A program made the position numbers and the translations under genes. The notes under the pieces are model-generated. The model saw nothing but the letters and a program-made list of their open reading frames with translations, did not search any database and was not told the DNA's origin. Shown here piece by piece: positions 49,301-60,914 of a stretch of 64,000 nucleotides of DNA. The DNA comes from Pelodera strongyloides (lineage: Eukaryota; Nematoda; Chromadorea; Rhabditida; Rhabditidae). The stretch's first letter is position 1. Each line of letters starts with the position of its first letter. Where the stretch lies: assembly GCA_036852015.1 (NCBI GenBank), contig JAANDG010000622.1:19564-83563 (forward strand). Reading direction: 5' to 3'.

Positions 49301-52300
49301 CACTGCACATGGGACAAACAGCACAGAATGATTTGGGAATGCTTCAGTATTGTTTATAAGGGACTCGGCCCCGTCGACTTGTTCTACTTACGAGGCAGCC
49401 CTCAATAATCAATCAATATTCGCACTCTGTACTTGCAAAAGGCTGTCACGCAACCAACCAGTCGATAATATCTAGAAATATGCCTATTTGCAAAACCAGA
49501 CGTTTTCATTTCGCTCGAAACTCACTTCATGAAAACTAGGGTTTTGCAAAAAGACAACAACTAGAACCAACAAAGCTCCAGAGTTTTTAGGCAAAAATTA
49601 TTGAACAACTTAAACGTGGTAGCCCAAAAGAGTGACAAGAACGCAAAACGTGAAAATTTTGAAGAAGAACCTTAGCATTCACGATTTTATTAAACAAACA
49701 AGCACCCGGTGGTAGCATCACACCCTTTTAACTTCGCTAACCCGACGATCAGTCTCATCTCGCAATTTTTCAATATAACTGCAACACGTATGCTCTAACC
49801 AACAGTCTTAGATACGGAATAATCAGCGGTTACAAACCGTCCAAAGTCGTATTTCTACGTGTCGTCCTGCGCGAAACCGTCAACTCCACAACCACATCGG
49901 TCCATCCTTGTGAGAAGAATCGGAACTGCCTTGCCCGGACCACAGGCAAAGAAGCCAGTAAAATGCTTGGTCGACATCAAGTCTCTAAAATACCAAAAAC
50001 TTTTTCCCCGATAGTCCAGAGTCCAGACACCATAATAGGTTACTCTAACTCTACTCATTTCTCCCGCTGTCTGTTTCAATTCCCCAGGAATCGACTAAAA
50101 CAAACAGTCACCAGAATCCGACACCCTTTCCGCAATTTCCAACCATGAATCAATATCGGAAAACCAAATAAAGGGGGTAGTCAAACATACTTCTCTTGCT
50201 GAAACCAGGTCGAATCCGTAAACTCTCGCTCCTCCTCCTCCATCGAACACCGCCATATCCCCATCATTCTGCCCGCCGAGATGACTAAAACAAGTCACCT
50301 AGAAGCTGAAGTTGTAGCCCCTGAAGTAACTTAATCGAGGGCTCCCTAAGCAACTCCCCTAACACTTGATCTTCATCCACTTTCCTAACTCCGCATACTT
50401 TGGCACAACAGGAGTTAATTCCATAAATTGTAATCCTCATCCTTCTTTCGCCACAATCCTAATAACAACACCACATTCAAAAACGCTTGTAAAATCATAA
50501 TTTGACAACTCAACGGCTCTCAAACTACATCCCTCTAGCTAACCTCCTTCGCAAGCACGCGGCCGAGTATGGAGCACGCCGTGGCCACAATCCTTATTTT
50601 GACTCGCAGAACTAGAAGGCGAACCTATGTTCCTTGCGACCCGGAGGAGAAGGCCGTCTCAATAACCATCTCTAAATAAACAAAATCAATCATTTGTCTC
50701 CCAAACACGATGCACAAAAAAAGTCGCCGAAAACACCAGAATTACTGCAAACGCGAAATATACTTTTTGGGGGACTCCAAAAGCAAAACATTGCACCCAA
50801 ATCAAAAACGGAAGTCTGAAGCAAATGTATAATACAAAATAGGACTTCTTGTTGGACCACCGCAGGATATATTTATCAATAAGACATGTAACATAAATCC
50901 CAAAACGTGATGCACAAAAACCAAGCGGCCAAGATCCACACACAAACCATGACACAAAATCGTAACATTGATATCAAACAAAATGGGTTGCAAATGTAAA
51001 TGTAGAGCACGAAGACAGTGTGTCGTAATGTGAATACTATCAGCAATCCAGAACTTGTTGTTAATAAACAACAGCAATCGTTCGTCTCCAAAAAACTCCA
51101 CAAAAATGAAGCCGCCAAGCTCCACACAGAACGAATCAAAAACGGAAGTCGGAAGCAAATGTAGAATACACGAAATCATTAGCCAAAGTAAAACACAAAA
51201 ACAGAACCGCAAATGGTAATGGTAATTAACAAACACCTCAGCAGTATACCACATCATAGAACAGCCCACCAGAGCCGCGCACTGCGCTGAGACAAACTGT
51301 CTAGAATGACTAGGGAATGCTTCCGCATTGCTTATAAGGGCCTCGGCCCCGCCCACTTTTTTGATTAAGAGGCAGTCCAAAGTCAATATTACAAGTACTT
51401 GCAAAAAGGGGCTGTCGCGCAACCAACCAATCGATAATCGCTTGAAATATGTCGATTTGCAAAACCAGGCATTTCTATCGCTCCGAAATGGTGATGGCAC
51501 ACCATTTCTTCGTTAGTGATAAAAATTTGTCGCTCAGGCAACATTAGTCCAACTGACAATTACCACACCCTCAACTTACTGATGTCGTGAGTAAATGTGA
51601 GAGTACGGCGTCCAAAGAATCCTTGTTTCGCAAACTAAACTTTTCACGTAATTTCTCCATTTCATCCAAGAGTTTTTCTCCTAAATGACAATGCTTTTAC
51701 TTCTTTTTGCCTACTAAAAAGTTAGTGATCTGCGGCTTTTGCGGATTCTTTTCTTTTATGCCCGTTGTGTGCTGGCGCACGTTCAGTATGGCTAACAAAT
51801 TATGAAATGTGCTGTTCACTTACCGCTTAGCAAGATTCGTGAAGGAACCGCGATGGAATGCAGCATTGGTATGAGATACCAAGGGCGATATGTGAGAACC
51901 TGCAACTTACGAATTTTATAACTTTAATTCATTGGTGCCCATCGATCGTACGCAGTACTGTACATTTGTTATCAATTGTGGTTGCAGAGGGAAAAGGTGC
52001 ACATTCTTTTATCTTATAAAATAAAACACCCTGGAAAACAAGACCATGCATTTTGGGGCGTGATACCCACACATCGCTCATTTCGATTTCGGTACTAGGC
52101 ATACATATTATTCCGTTTTTTTTTGAAAAAGTAAGAACACGTAATTTAGTAGGAAACATACGGCATATGATTCTGAAATTTTAGGCGTTTTCTCTACAAA
52201 TGCAAATGGTGTAGAATTTCCATTTTCAGCAAGCAGATCAGCTGTAAATAATGATAAAATAGGTTGTCTATGTAAGTAAATGTTGTAGAGAGAATTGGCA

Positions 52301-54435
52301 TGATCTTACAAAGATCGTTTGTCCTGCTCTTTTACCTATGCTTGCTTATACAAGTTATCAGTTTTGTTTGGAAAACAATAAGTAAACAAAAATAAGAACA
52401 CACAAAATGGTAAAAGTTTCTCCTTTTGCCCAATTCCAATGAGAATATTTGAATTGAAGTACCCTTTTCTGTACCATTCTTGCATTTGCTCCTCGCTGAT
52501 AGGCCCCCTAAAATAGCGACATTCCGTCATCATAAATGCAACCTTAGAAGTCAAGGAATACACTAAATATAACAATATAACTTTGGCGGGAAACGGTTTT
52601 CGCAGTCATATCATGAGTGGAAATTTGACTATACCAACTATCAAACCTGCCGTGCAAATGAAAGTTTACTCACTGCATATCGCCAAGCTTGTCCCTGTAA
52701 AAGAATTTCTTCGCGGGCATGGTAATTTCCGGCACGTGATAACGTTTTGGTACTACTGCTACTGTGGTTTCCCAGTTTTGTGCCGCATTGGCAGTGGCTT
52801 TCTAAACTTGGAACAAATAAAAGCTTGTAAACAAATAGGGGAAAAATGAAAATACACTTTAAGTGTATGTTTACTTTATCGGTGTACATGTACACTTCTT
52901 ATTTTAACGTACTTTACTTTTATTTGCACTTTAGTAGAAGGGCCAGGGATCTTGTATTGCAACGCAGTTGTGAATGCCGATTTAAAAGAACTGTATCGAA
53001 CCCCTTCTTTTTTTCTGCACAATAAAACAAATCAGGTGCACACGACATCTTAAATTAGGACCAATTGTTTTGATAAAAAAATATTTTTACTTTAACTTCC
53101 TCCAGACGCACTTGCTCAGCCCGGTTAATTACATCATGCCAAAACTCGAAATCCTTTCTGGGAACCGTCCTACCCATGGCGTGAACCTGGAAAAAAGTAA
53201 CGTTATATTATCGTGTTTTCAATTTAACACCTTTTAAAGTATCTTATCGACTGCTTTTCTTTCAGACAGAGTTGAAAACAAATTTCACAAAAAATTTATA
53301 ATGTAAAAAAGACTCACATTTTTGAAATGTCTGACTTTCACTGCATGGGCAGCTAGGCTTTTAATCGTTGCTTGAGTTCCGAAGTTCCTGTCACAGTATC
53401 GGCAGGAAAGCTGAACATATCATATTCATAATAGTGCTCTACTATAATATCCCGTTTTGGGAAGGTAAATACAAATACAGAGCTATAGCTTGCTAAGCAG
53501 AGGTGCCCAGGGTAGTTGACTTGTTGTAGGAAGAGCAATAGCCACTGCCACTATTTCTTTCAAAGTTCTCTCCTACCAGATTAGAGATCGTATAAGTGTG
53601 TAGTAGAGATGTGTCAACAGATCACGATCATGATACGGAATCGTGTTTTAAATCCTTTCTTTGAACTAACATGTGCATAAGTGCTTCTTTCGAATGTTGT
53701 TTGAAAATGATCATCCCGAAGTCTTCCGAGTGATAGCTTTCTTAATTCACGCAGCTCTATCACTGAAATAACCATGCATTGATTTCTCATACAAGTCAGA
53801 AATGCCGAAATACGAAGTCAAGAAATCTAGGACGTTCTCTAGGTATTAGATGGGGGAATAGAAAGAGATATATATTTAAAAAAGGTCTTACCAGACACAG
53901 TTTCACTTTGTTCACAAATTCCTGCCATTTCTCGATACAACGGTAGGTCGATTGAATGTGACTATAATAAAAAAATCATTGTCTCGTACAATTAATTAGA
54001 TCAAGTAGAAATGTACGATCGTCGCCTATGCGTACCTTTATCACAGCATTTTGTGATGCACACTCTGTCGGAGTAAGTAAGCAAATAAATGCATACCGCG
54101 GGTACCGGCAGGAGAGGTAAGTCGGACGGTACTGTAGCTTGCGATTCTTGAGTTTCCTTCTGTAAAAATGAATTATTTACAATGAGTAAGTTAACTATCA
54201 TAGATTACGAAAGCAATGCCCTTCGCGCACGAATTGTTGTGAGATGTGCCATGCGCTTTTCGCCAATGTCGTCTTGTCCTTACAAAATAAGAAGAGCGCT
54301 GAATAATCCCTTGTGTGTTCCACTTACCACCACAACTTGGTACTTATTGGTAAAGCAATATCTTATGTTACAGTGCACTGAAACTACCTCGTTGTGGGTT
54401 TCCGCCGGCAGTACATTGGTTGTCTGGTCGTACAT
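43302..54435 (-). CDS. GYF-domain/three-C2H2-module protein, copy B (intact)
   Basis: Exons in transcript order: 54388-54435, 54097-54159, 53892-53961, 53671-53762, 53318-53410, 53091-53186, 52674-52801, 52404-52507, 52162-52241, 51824-51899, 51580-51680, 48005-48091, 47642-47735, 47324-47388, 47051-47104, 46084-46149, 45776-45838, 45040-45093, 44863-44890, 44653-44735, 43582-43671 and 43302-43382 (571 residues). The ATG is shared with copy A (MYDQTTNVLPAETHNE against MDDQTTTVIPAETHNE). Finger modules: 1 CRYC with FEFWRDII, 2 CELC with DIDYWNDVL, 3 CPIC..HVLGKKH with DVDFYRKIIQE just before the stop. The GYF core (residues ~188-221) has FFYRDKLGDMQGPI and EWYRKGYF. GYF domains bind proline-rich peptides, and C-x2-C..H-x5-H fingers of this U1/JAZ-like spacing often bind RNA, so a role in RNA handling is plausible but inferred. 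The exon matching A's 29849-29958 (44160 region) cannot join in frame and is skipped. Confidence 0.82.
43810..43984. mobile_element. Palindromic TTAA element, subfamily 1, copy 2
   Basis: 175 bp, TTAA at both ends, arms as at 3019-3189. The centre differs by a small inversion-like change (CGATCGTCCACGGCAATCG here, CGATTGCCGTGGACGATCG there). It is in the intron between the third finger exon and the preceding exon of gene B. Confidence 0.88.
44596..44646. repeat. Two 25-base tandem units
   Basis: TTAATTCGCTATTTATAAAATTTAC occurs twice end to end beside the donor of exon 44653-44735. Confidence 0.85.
48095..51490. repeat. 3.4-kb insertion in arm B with internal direct repeats
   Basis: It separates the finger 2 exon from the preceding exon of gene B; arm A has only about 300 bases there. 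It contains two direct repeats of about 220 bases (49290-49510 and 51268-51490; shared GGGAATGCTTC, ATAAGGG..CTCGGCCCCG and CGCAACCAACCA blocks), a nested inverted-repeat element (48905-49284), and three diverged units of about 190 bases (about 50690, 50890 and 51075) with GTGATGCACAAAAA-type cores. The direct repeats could be remnants of an LTR-like or tandem structure, but no integrase, protease or reverse transcriptase is visible. Confidence 0.6.
48905..49284. mobile_element. Terminal-inverted-repeat element with tRNA-like interior
   Basis: The ends ACTTAGCCCTCCTGGCTTC and GGAGCCAGGAGGGCTAAGT are inverted, and the pairing continues through CTAGGCAA and a TCTGGTCTATT block. The flanks read CGGC on both sides. 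A related uninterrupted sequence at about 51228-51285 supports insertion with a 4-bp duplication. The interior (48955-49030, minus strand) has a tRNA-like CTTGC/GCAAG stem and a GATTCGAAT B-box-like stretch. Confidence 0.7.
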
Positions 54436-55050
54436 AGTTGTCTGCCTTCCAATTATTGTAAGGTTCTCCATTTTTATACGCTAGTAGTGCTAATTGAGCA
54501 CGACGTTGGCTTAGAGACGTTGGTGATGTTTCCTTCCTGTTCGTACGTGTCCCACGTGTTTGTCTTGGCACACATGTACTAAACATATAGAAAGTCCAAA
54601 GGTAATATTTGACGCTTCAATGATGGTAAGTTGCGCGCAATACCTACGCGCAATACGAGCAATACCTGTCGCGAAGAATCCCCGTAGATAGCAGAAAATG
54701 AAAGGAAAGGGCTCACAGATACCTGGTGAACCGGGGATGCATGTATGCATACTCACAGCGTTTACGAGTTTGCTTTGTTAACGTTTTAAGTTTTTATAAA
54801 AGCCCGGATTGAGAAAACAATTGTTGATAGGTGCTAGATTAGTCATAATTCATAATTGTTTTAGATAGATGGCATAGAAATGCGGGAAAGCTAGCAATTG
54901 CCCGAGTAAGGTTAACAATGTATGCCTTTTGCTCAATCAAGGTCAACCAAGGTTTGCAGTTTTGCTATGTATGTCAGTATGTCTGCTAAGTCTACGCTGT
55001 CTCACTGCCCAATGCTTCGCCTCTTTTCAGTGTGGCGGTGGGACACTTTT

Positions 55051-56187
55051 ATGTCATTTGGAAAAAAAGACTTTCTTTTTATTTATCGTGAAAATATTGT
55101 CCGAAAAGAAACACGCTCGAGAATTCCCTGCGATTTTTTTCAACTGCAAGCCATTTGGCATAGATAAGTGGGCAAACACTTTTTTTCCTGTGCGCGCGAC
55201 CCGGAACCACGCTACATGCTCAAGCTGTTGTTAATGAATATATGTGATCTGTGGGTTGTTCATGGATCCTACCTAGAAGAATGTAAATTTAAAATCTGTC
55301 TCAAAGAAGTATTGTGCGTGGCTTGGGGTATCATTCGTTTACGCTTGGGAAACCCCCTTCATATAGCCTGCAAGTTCGAAACCTAGGACAAACACAATTA
55401 TTTGGTTTCTTGTCAATAAAGTATGTGTATGTGGTCATAGAAGGTAGAAAATGTTTATACTGTGAACATACGGAGAGATAGAGAAAACGAATCCTATCTC
55501 TGGTGTTTTAAGCTTATTACTTATAGTTAAGAAAACAGGTTGTGTACCACCAATATATTGGAAAATAAATAAAATGATTTAAAGGCAGTATTGACAAACT
55601 TCGGACTTCGGAGTGTATCCAGCTTCAGTAAAAGATAAGATTATGACACTCTTATCAATCATTTCTGATTACTCATACATAAAAAGTGCTGCCGTTGCTG
55701 CAAATTTCTGGGTTTCCAAGAAAACTTTTATGCAAAACATGAGAACTTTTTCTGGTGGACGGTACAAATCGCGGAATGGTTATTAGTCAAATCTTTACCG
55801 TCTCTAGGTAGAGTTGTGACTCACGTAGAAGGTTGAACACGAGGTCGAAATACGCCTGTCCATACTCTTCAAATATACGATAGACGTTTACGAGTGTACA
55901 CGCGACCGTTATAATAATCAGTTGGTTGGGAGACAATAACGAGGCACTTTTTAGAAGTAGGTGAAAAGAAAACAGAGGCCGTGTGTTATACATATGTATA
56001 TCACACCTCTGATATCGGTAATGTTTCATGTCGTAAAAATGTGTCAAAAAATACTGTTTCTTTTAAAATGTTATTGATTAATACAGTAGTTGTCCATATA
56101 CAAATAGTGGGCAGTTCATGGACATGGGGACTTATCCAATCCAGTACTGGCAGAATAATCATATTCCTATGAATTATGTACTCTGTT
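55051..56187. other. Region upstream of arm B, no gene firmly recognised
   Basis: A minus-strand frame at 55787-56047 (86 codons) has one hydrophobic stretch (LIIITVACTLVNVY) and an ATG start. It has no relatives here and no splice partners, so it is only a possible small membrane protein. Confidence 0.3.
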
Positions 56188-56645
56188 TTAAAGGGAGAGG
56201 CTCACGAGAAAAATGTTTTCCTCAATTTACTTGCACAGAAGATCCGAATTTCAGAAATACTACGGTGACAACCGCATTGTTTGAGGCCTAGAACTCACAG
56301 AGTTATTCTCCAGCAAACAGTTCGACCAGGTACCGTTGTCAGGATCAATTTTTGCGCTTTTAGGGCATTCCTGTGTTGGAAACGCCTCTTTATAATTGTA
56401 GGAATGATCTCTATTCGTTTTAACATTATTACGTTGAAAAAGAATGCAATTGAACGGAAATAAACCGTAAAAAAAAACTAATTTTTGTTTGCTGACTACG
56501 GTACCTGGCCGAACTGTTTAGCATAGAATATCTCTGCGAGTTCTAGATGCAAATAAATGCGGTTTTCACAGTAATATTTCTGAGATACCGGACATTCTGT
56601 GCAAGTAAATTGAAGAAAACTTTTTCCGTGAGCCTGTCCCTTTAA
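56188..56645. mobile_element. Palindromic TTAA element, subfamily 3, copy 3
   Basis: 458 bp with complete ends (TTAAAGGGAGAGGCTCACGAG, inverted at the right as GTGAGCCTGTCCCTTTAA) and TTAA flanks. This is the most complete of the three copies. The arms pair over about 140 bases. Confidence 0.88.
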
Positions 56646-57323
56646 TGAATGCGTGCTCCATTTGGGAGAAGATAGCTGCATGGAATAAATTTCGTTTACA
56701 AGTCCAATCAATCTTACTGGAACCGGGTCGTACAAAGCTCGAAGGTTCTACCCATAACCTATTCTACTTCTGCATTAGCCTATTCTTTTTAAGATCTATG
56801 CACTGTTATTCGAACAACAATCAGCTAATGTAACCAAAGTTAAAAGGAAAAAGATACACGGGATAGTTCAATCTAGGTTTTTGATTACCTTACTTTACCT
56901 TACTTTAATTAATACTTAATAAATAATATTAAATAAAAATTAATAATAATAATATTAATTAATAATTGTGTGTTGAATTGTATTGCTTGAGTAAAGAGTT
57001 ATATATAATTAATACCTTACTTCCTTAATTATCTTTTCTGTTTGTTTGCAACCTTAACCTATTTATATAGTTAATAAAGATAAACTATTTATATACTTAA
57101 CCTTGTAAACATATGACTTGTTGTATTTGTATACCAATTGCGCTTTCTCTGGCCTCTCTCCCGCAACTCTGCTCTGGCGCGCTCCACCTGTAAGCCACGC
57201 CCACAATTTAGCATGCGAAAATTAAACTAAAAATTAACATATGAGTGGTCGCATGCAAATAAAATAGTGGGTGCAATTTGAGTTTGTGTTTTTATTTACA
57301 CGTTTCTTTATCAAGTACTACTA

Positions 57324-57745
57324 TTGCATACACCCTCTAGTTCAGATAGAGATACATTATTGAAGCTTGATACACTTGACGATCGACGTAGGAAGGCAGA
57401 TGCTAGAATGCTCAGAAAAATATTGGCTGGCAAATGCGGCCATTATCTACGTTCAATGTACAAATTCAGGAATTCTAATCTGTCCTCTCGACGTGGTCGT
57501 ATCAAAATCATAATCCCGCGGGTGACTAGGAATGTTCGCAGACACTGTTTTGTCCATAGAACTTCACTTATGATTGAGAGTAACCCTCGCCTATTCCTGT
57601 AAACATAATGTTTTTATTTGATGCTTTTATTTTAATCAGATTTACATTTTCACGTTTCATAGTTATTCATTGTGGTATTGCCTCGACAAAACTTGTGCGA
57701 CATTTTATGTTCGTAATAAATGTTATGTTATGTTATGTATACCTT
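57324..57745 (+). mobile_element. Non-LTR retrotransposon 3' fragment
   Basis: The last ~90 codons of a LINE-type reverse-transcriptase ORF survive, open to a stop at 57602: the pattern D-D-R-R-x-x-A-D-x-R-M-L-x-K-I-L-x-G, then S-R-R-G, R-V-T-R-N-V-R-R-H-x-F-V-H-R-T. This is the usual C-terminal tail (normally RTNxRxxFFxRT..WNxLP) of jockey/CR1-type elements. About 110 bases later a short ATGTT repeat (57719-57738) resembles the 3' tail of such elements. The catalytic region is absent, so the copy is 5'-truncated and dead. Confidence 0.7.
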
Positions 57746-57954
57746 TTTTTTATTTAGCTTAGTTTATCTTTTACATGTGTTACTTTATTAGTTAGCTAGA
57801 ACAGTACGTGCACAAGTATGAATGTATGAATGATATGCTTTCATTTTCGATGCTCTTTATTTGTTTACTTTTATATCGTTCCACAGTATTTCATGGTATA
57901 TATTTAAGGATAATCTGAAGAATGATGACCTCCAACGTGTGATATTACCTTCAG

Positions 57955-58441
57955 GAGAAGGACGCTAAATCTAGCAACTTCTACGGTGAAACAAATCGTT
58001 CTACTCAAAGGCATGGTAAGTTTCAATGCATTCTCTCCCTGTTAGATATTATAAGCATAAGCGTCCTTCTATCAACCTATAATATGTAAATCTACTATAT
58101 CCCGGTTATTGGTTCTTTGTGAGTGGTTAAAGAGGCTGGACTCGACTTTAAAGCTCAGAAGAAATTATAACATTTTCTTCCACAAATAGTCACAGAAATT
58201 TGGCAACACACATTGGTTGATCAGCTTATAAATACGGATTATATACCTAACCCTTTAGTTTTTGGGCATTGTACATATATCTTTGCAGATGCCGTCTACT
58301 GCTTGTCTTCCTGGATGGTGTGCTCGTCACTGACGCCGACCTCAAGGCTGCCGAGGTTCAAGCCCGTTTCAGATGATGTTGTAGAGAAGGGGATGGACAC
58401 CACCGTGCTTGGGGCCACTGGAACGAAGAACGGTGTCAAAG
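57955..58441 (+). CDS. Possible two-exon gene fragment, unknown
   Basis: An exon-like stretch after CTTCAG (57956-58016, EKDAKSSNFYGETNRSTQRH, ending G|gtaagt) can join a second one after TTTGCAG (58289-58441) in frame. The second has coding-like composition and ends before gtcagt. I cannot extend it on either side, and the second exon has another open frame (RLLLVFLDGVLVTDADLKAA) that looks as good, so neither product is assured. Confidence 0.3.
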
Positions 58442-58811
58442 GTCAGTTGAAGTTTTTTAAAGTTAATTGTGGGGCTCCCCATCGCCAAAATCTATTAACT
58501 TTTAAGTTGAGTTTTTTAGAGGACATTTTTAGCCAAAAAGTCAAACCTTCAGAGAAATGAACGAAGAAAAAGACTGGTAGATTTGTAAGAAATTAGATAG
58601 ACCTATGATATATTTTGGCTACTTAAATTGAGGGGGCTTTGTTTTTTTTCATGTGTTTGTGATCTGAATATGCCTTGGTACGGCAGATGTGAAAATAGAT
58701 AGAAGAAAGAAATCAACTGTTTTTGTAAATAGTTTATTGATATATGCATCGAATCATACCCAATCAGGATCTTAGTGTTGTAAGCGCTTGAAGCACCTGA
58801 AATAAAGTCAA

Positions 58812-58839
58812 ACGAGAGAGAGGGAGATAGGGAGATAGC

Positions 58840-58872
<33 letters not shown>
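58812..58872. repeat. (GA)n microsatellite
   Basis: Nearly pure GA run. GA-rich low-complexity DNA resumes at 59270-59670. Confidence 0.95.
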
Positions 58873-58876
<4 letters not shown>

Positions 58877-59035
58877 GAGAGGAGAGAGAGGGCGCATAAT
58901 AGTGAACTCATAGTTGTTGAGAGGGAGGGAAACTCTAGCAAGTTCATTAGTTATAACGATAACTATTAGGATGAAGTGAGACGGAGGACAGAAGGCCCTA
59001 TTTATAGTCAGGGTAGGGGAGGGAGAGAGCGATAT

Positions 59036-59217
59036 TTAAAGCGAAATACCGGCCGGTTTTTGAAACGCATCGCGGACAGCAGCCGTCTTATGCAGCTTAT
59101 GCAAATGAACATAAATTAGAATAAGAAAATCGGGCTGAATTCGAGTAGCTTAGCATAAATACGTAAGAATTCACTTGTTCCCGATACTTTTCAAATATCG
59201 GCCGGCATTTCGCTTTA
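59036..59217. mobile_element. Palindromic TTAA element, subfamily 1b, copy 2
   Basis: 182 bp with the TTAAAGCGAAATACCGGCCGG end, inverted at the right, and TTAA on both sides. It is the sister of 15520-15702 and lies inside the GA-rich region. Confidence 0.87.
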
Positions 59218-59699
59218 AGAGAAAACTGGGATGTCGATAGTATGTTAAAGGGATAAAAACGAACGAGAAATAGATATGGGGAGAGAGGGAGGGGGAGAGA
59301 GAGGGATAGAGTGCCTAATACAGAATTCACGGTTGATCTTGATAGTGAGTGAAACGCTAGGGAGTTCGCTAGTGAGGTTGAGGTGAGATGGGTGGGATAG
59401 AGACAGAAAGCACCAGTTGTAGTTATGGTAGGGGAGGGTGAGAGGGTTAAGATAAAACTGAGCTGTCGACAGTGTGTTACACGGATAAAAAAAAACGAGA
59501 ACTAAGCAGAGGGAGTCAAAGATCGAGGATAGAGGGAGGGAGAGAGAGAAATAGAGAGACAGAGTGAAATGCTAGTAGAAGGTAAAGTTAATAGGTTAGA
59601 GGGACATCGAGAGAGAGAGATAGGGAGAGGATTAGGGAGAGAAGACGGTAGAGAGGTAGGGAGAGAGTTACAAATGCTAGTAGAAAGAAAATATGTTGG

Positions 59700-60300
59700 T
59701 GTTCGAGGATAGTTTGAGATTGCGTAGAGGTTTTGATGATGAGATGTCAGAAAAAATAGAGATTTCGGCGTCTTCTATATCAACTTTGTTCTTAATGTTC
59801 TACTTTCAAGGGCCCTTACTTTCTTTACGTTTTTTCTTCCCCTTTTTTTTTCTTTTCACTTATTATATTTGTGTTTTTTATATATTATAATTTTCATGTT
59901 CACTTGTTAATTTCAACATTTATAATATTATTAGGTAATTTTTGTATTACCGACACTTTTGCAGTAATTTCTACTGCTAGCCCTTTATAATTCCATCTTT
60001 CGGACTGCTTTGATCCCCGGATAGTCTCTATCTTAAAACCTACTTCTATTTACTTACTCTCTGATATCGGCTTCCACACGGCACTATGGAGGTAGTGGTT
60101 ATACTCAAGTATTCCACGAACACTGTAAGAGGCATTCTCCGGTTCATGGTTGTAAACGGAAAGTGGGAGAATGTCGCTCGGTGTCCTTCGTGTCAACGTG
60201 GTAGAGTTCTCTAGCTTGAACCCGCCATGTAAGTTTCTCAGATTCTAAAAGCTCTTTCCATTACCCAACCTATCCTCTGAAGCCGAGGGCGGCGGACTGA
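59700..60300. other. AT-rich stretch upstream of the retroelement
   Basis: No gene is supported. It could contain the 5' part of the Penelope-like element, but no upstream ribozyme or terminal repeat is visible. Confidence 0.4.
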
Positions 60301-60379
60301 GGTGAATTCTTATGCCCTAACAATACCACAGCAAACTACCACACCCAAAATTGTTTCAGCTCTAAAAAGATTGGCCAGA

Positions 60380-60914
60380 ATCTTAAGCTTACGTCTATTG
60401 AAGGCACACAGTCTTTTGGCAATCCCTGTAAATCGTCCCGTTGCAAAATTTGCCCATTGATCTCTTTTGAAAAACTCACTCGTAGCAGCACAACAAGATA
60501 CTTCTCTCATACTTTCGCCTCTAGTATTAGTAATTGCTCCAGCGAAGGGGTTATCTATAGTCTAACTTGTGATAAGTGCAATATGCAGTATGTAGGTGAG
60601 ACAAAGCGCTCTTTGAAAACAGGTTTAGTTCACCATCATTCGCTAATTTAAATCAAAGAACCATTTTGTACCGTAATTTCTCAAATTGTCAAGCAAATTC
60701 CGATGTAAAACTATTTACTATACATATATTAGACTGTTTAGATGAAAACAAGAATAACTGTATTCGCAAGGATAAAGAACTCTTCTGGATTAGGCTTCTT
60801 AACACTGCTTACCCATACGGCTTAAACGATCATATTAAAGGTTTCGGACTCATTAGTGACTACTCTAAGAAAAATCTGGTAATAATAACATTCCATATTT
60901 CTGTCTTAACATAA
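60380..60914 (+). pseudogene. N-terminal GIY-YIG endonuclease part of the Penelope-like element
   Basis: Two frames are needed. The first ends at a TAA just after HHHSLI (60651); the second resumes about 15 bases on with TILYRNFSNCQ and runs to WIRLLNTAYPYGLN. Visible features: Cys pairs of the leader, the V-I-Y and Y-V-G-E-T-K halves of the GIY-YIG motif, a linker Cys pair TCDKC between them, and the distal Glu (KELFWI) expected as metal ligand. The break is a one-frame slip, not a missing domain. Confidence 0.85.

Larger units (their letters stand above)
43300..55050. repeat. Segmental duplication, arm B
   Basis: Partner of 28990-41370 in the same orientation. Every coding exon of gene A has its counterpart here. 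Arm B lacks most of the insertions seen in arm A but has its own at 43810-43984 and 48095-51490. Confidence 0.9.

Noticed and set aside
50802..51500. 232-codon minus-strand ORF as a membrane protein gene
   Set aside because: It spans diverged repeat units, has no splice or promoter context, and its hydrophobicity is what A/T-rich repeats give by chance. Kept only as a finding to test.
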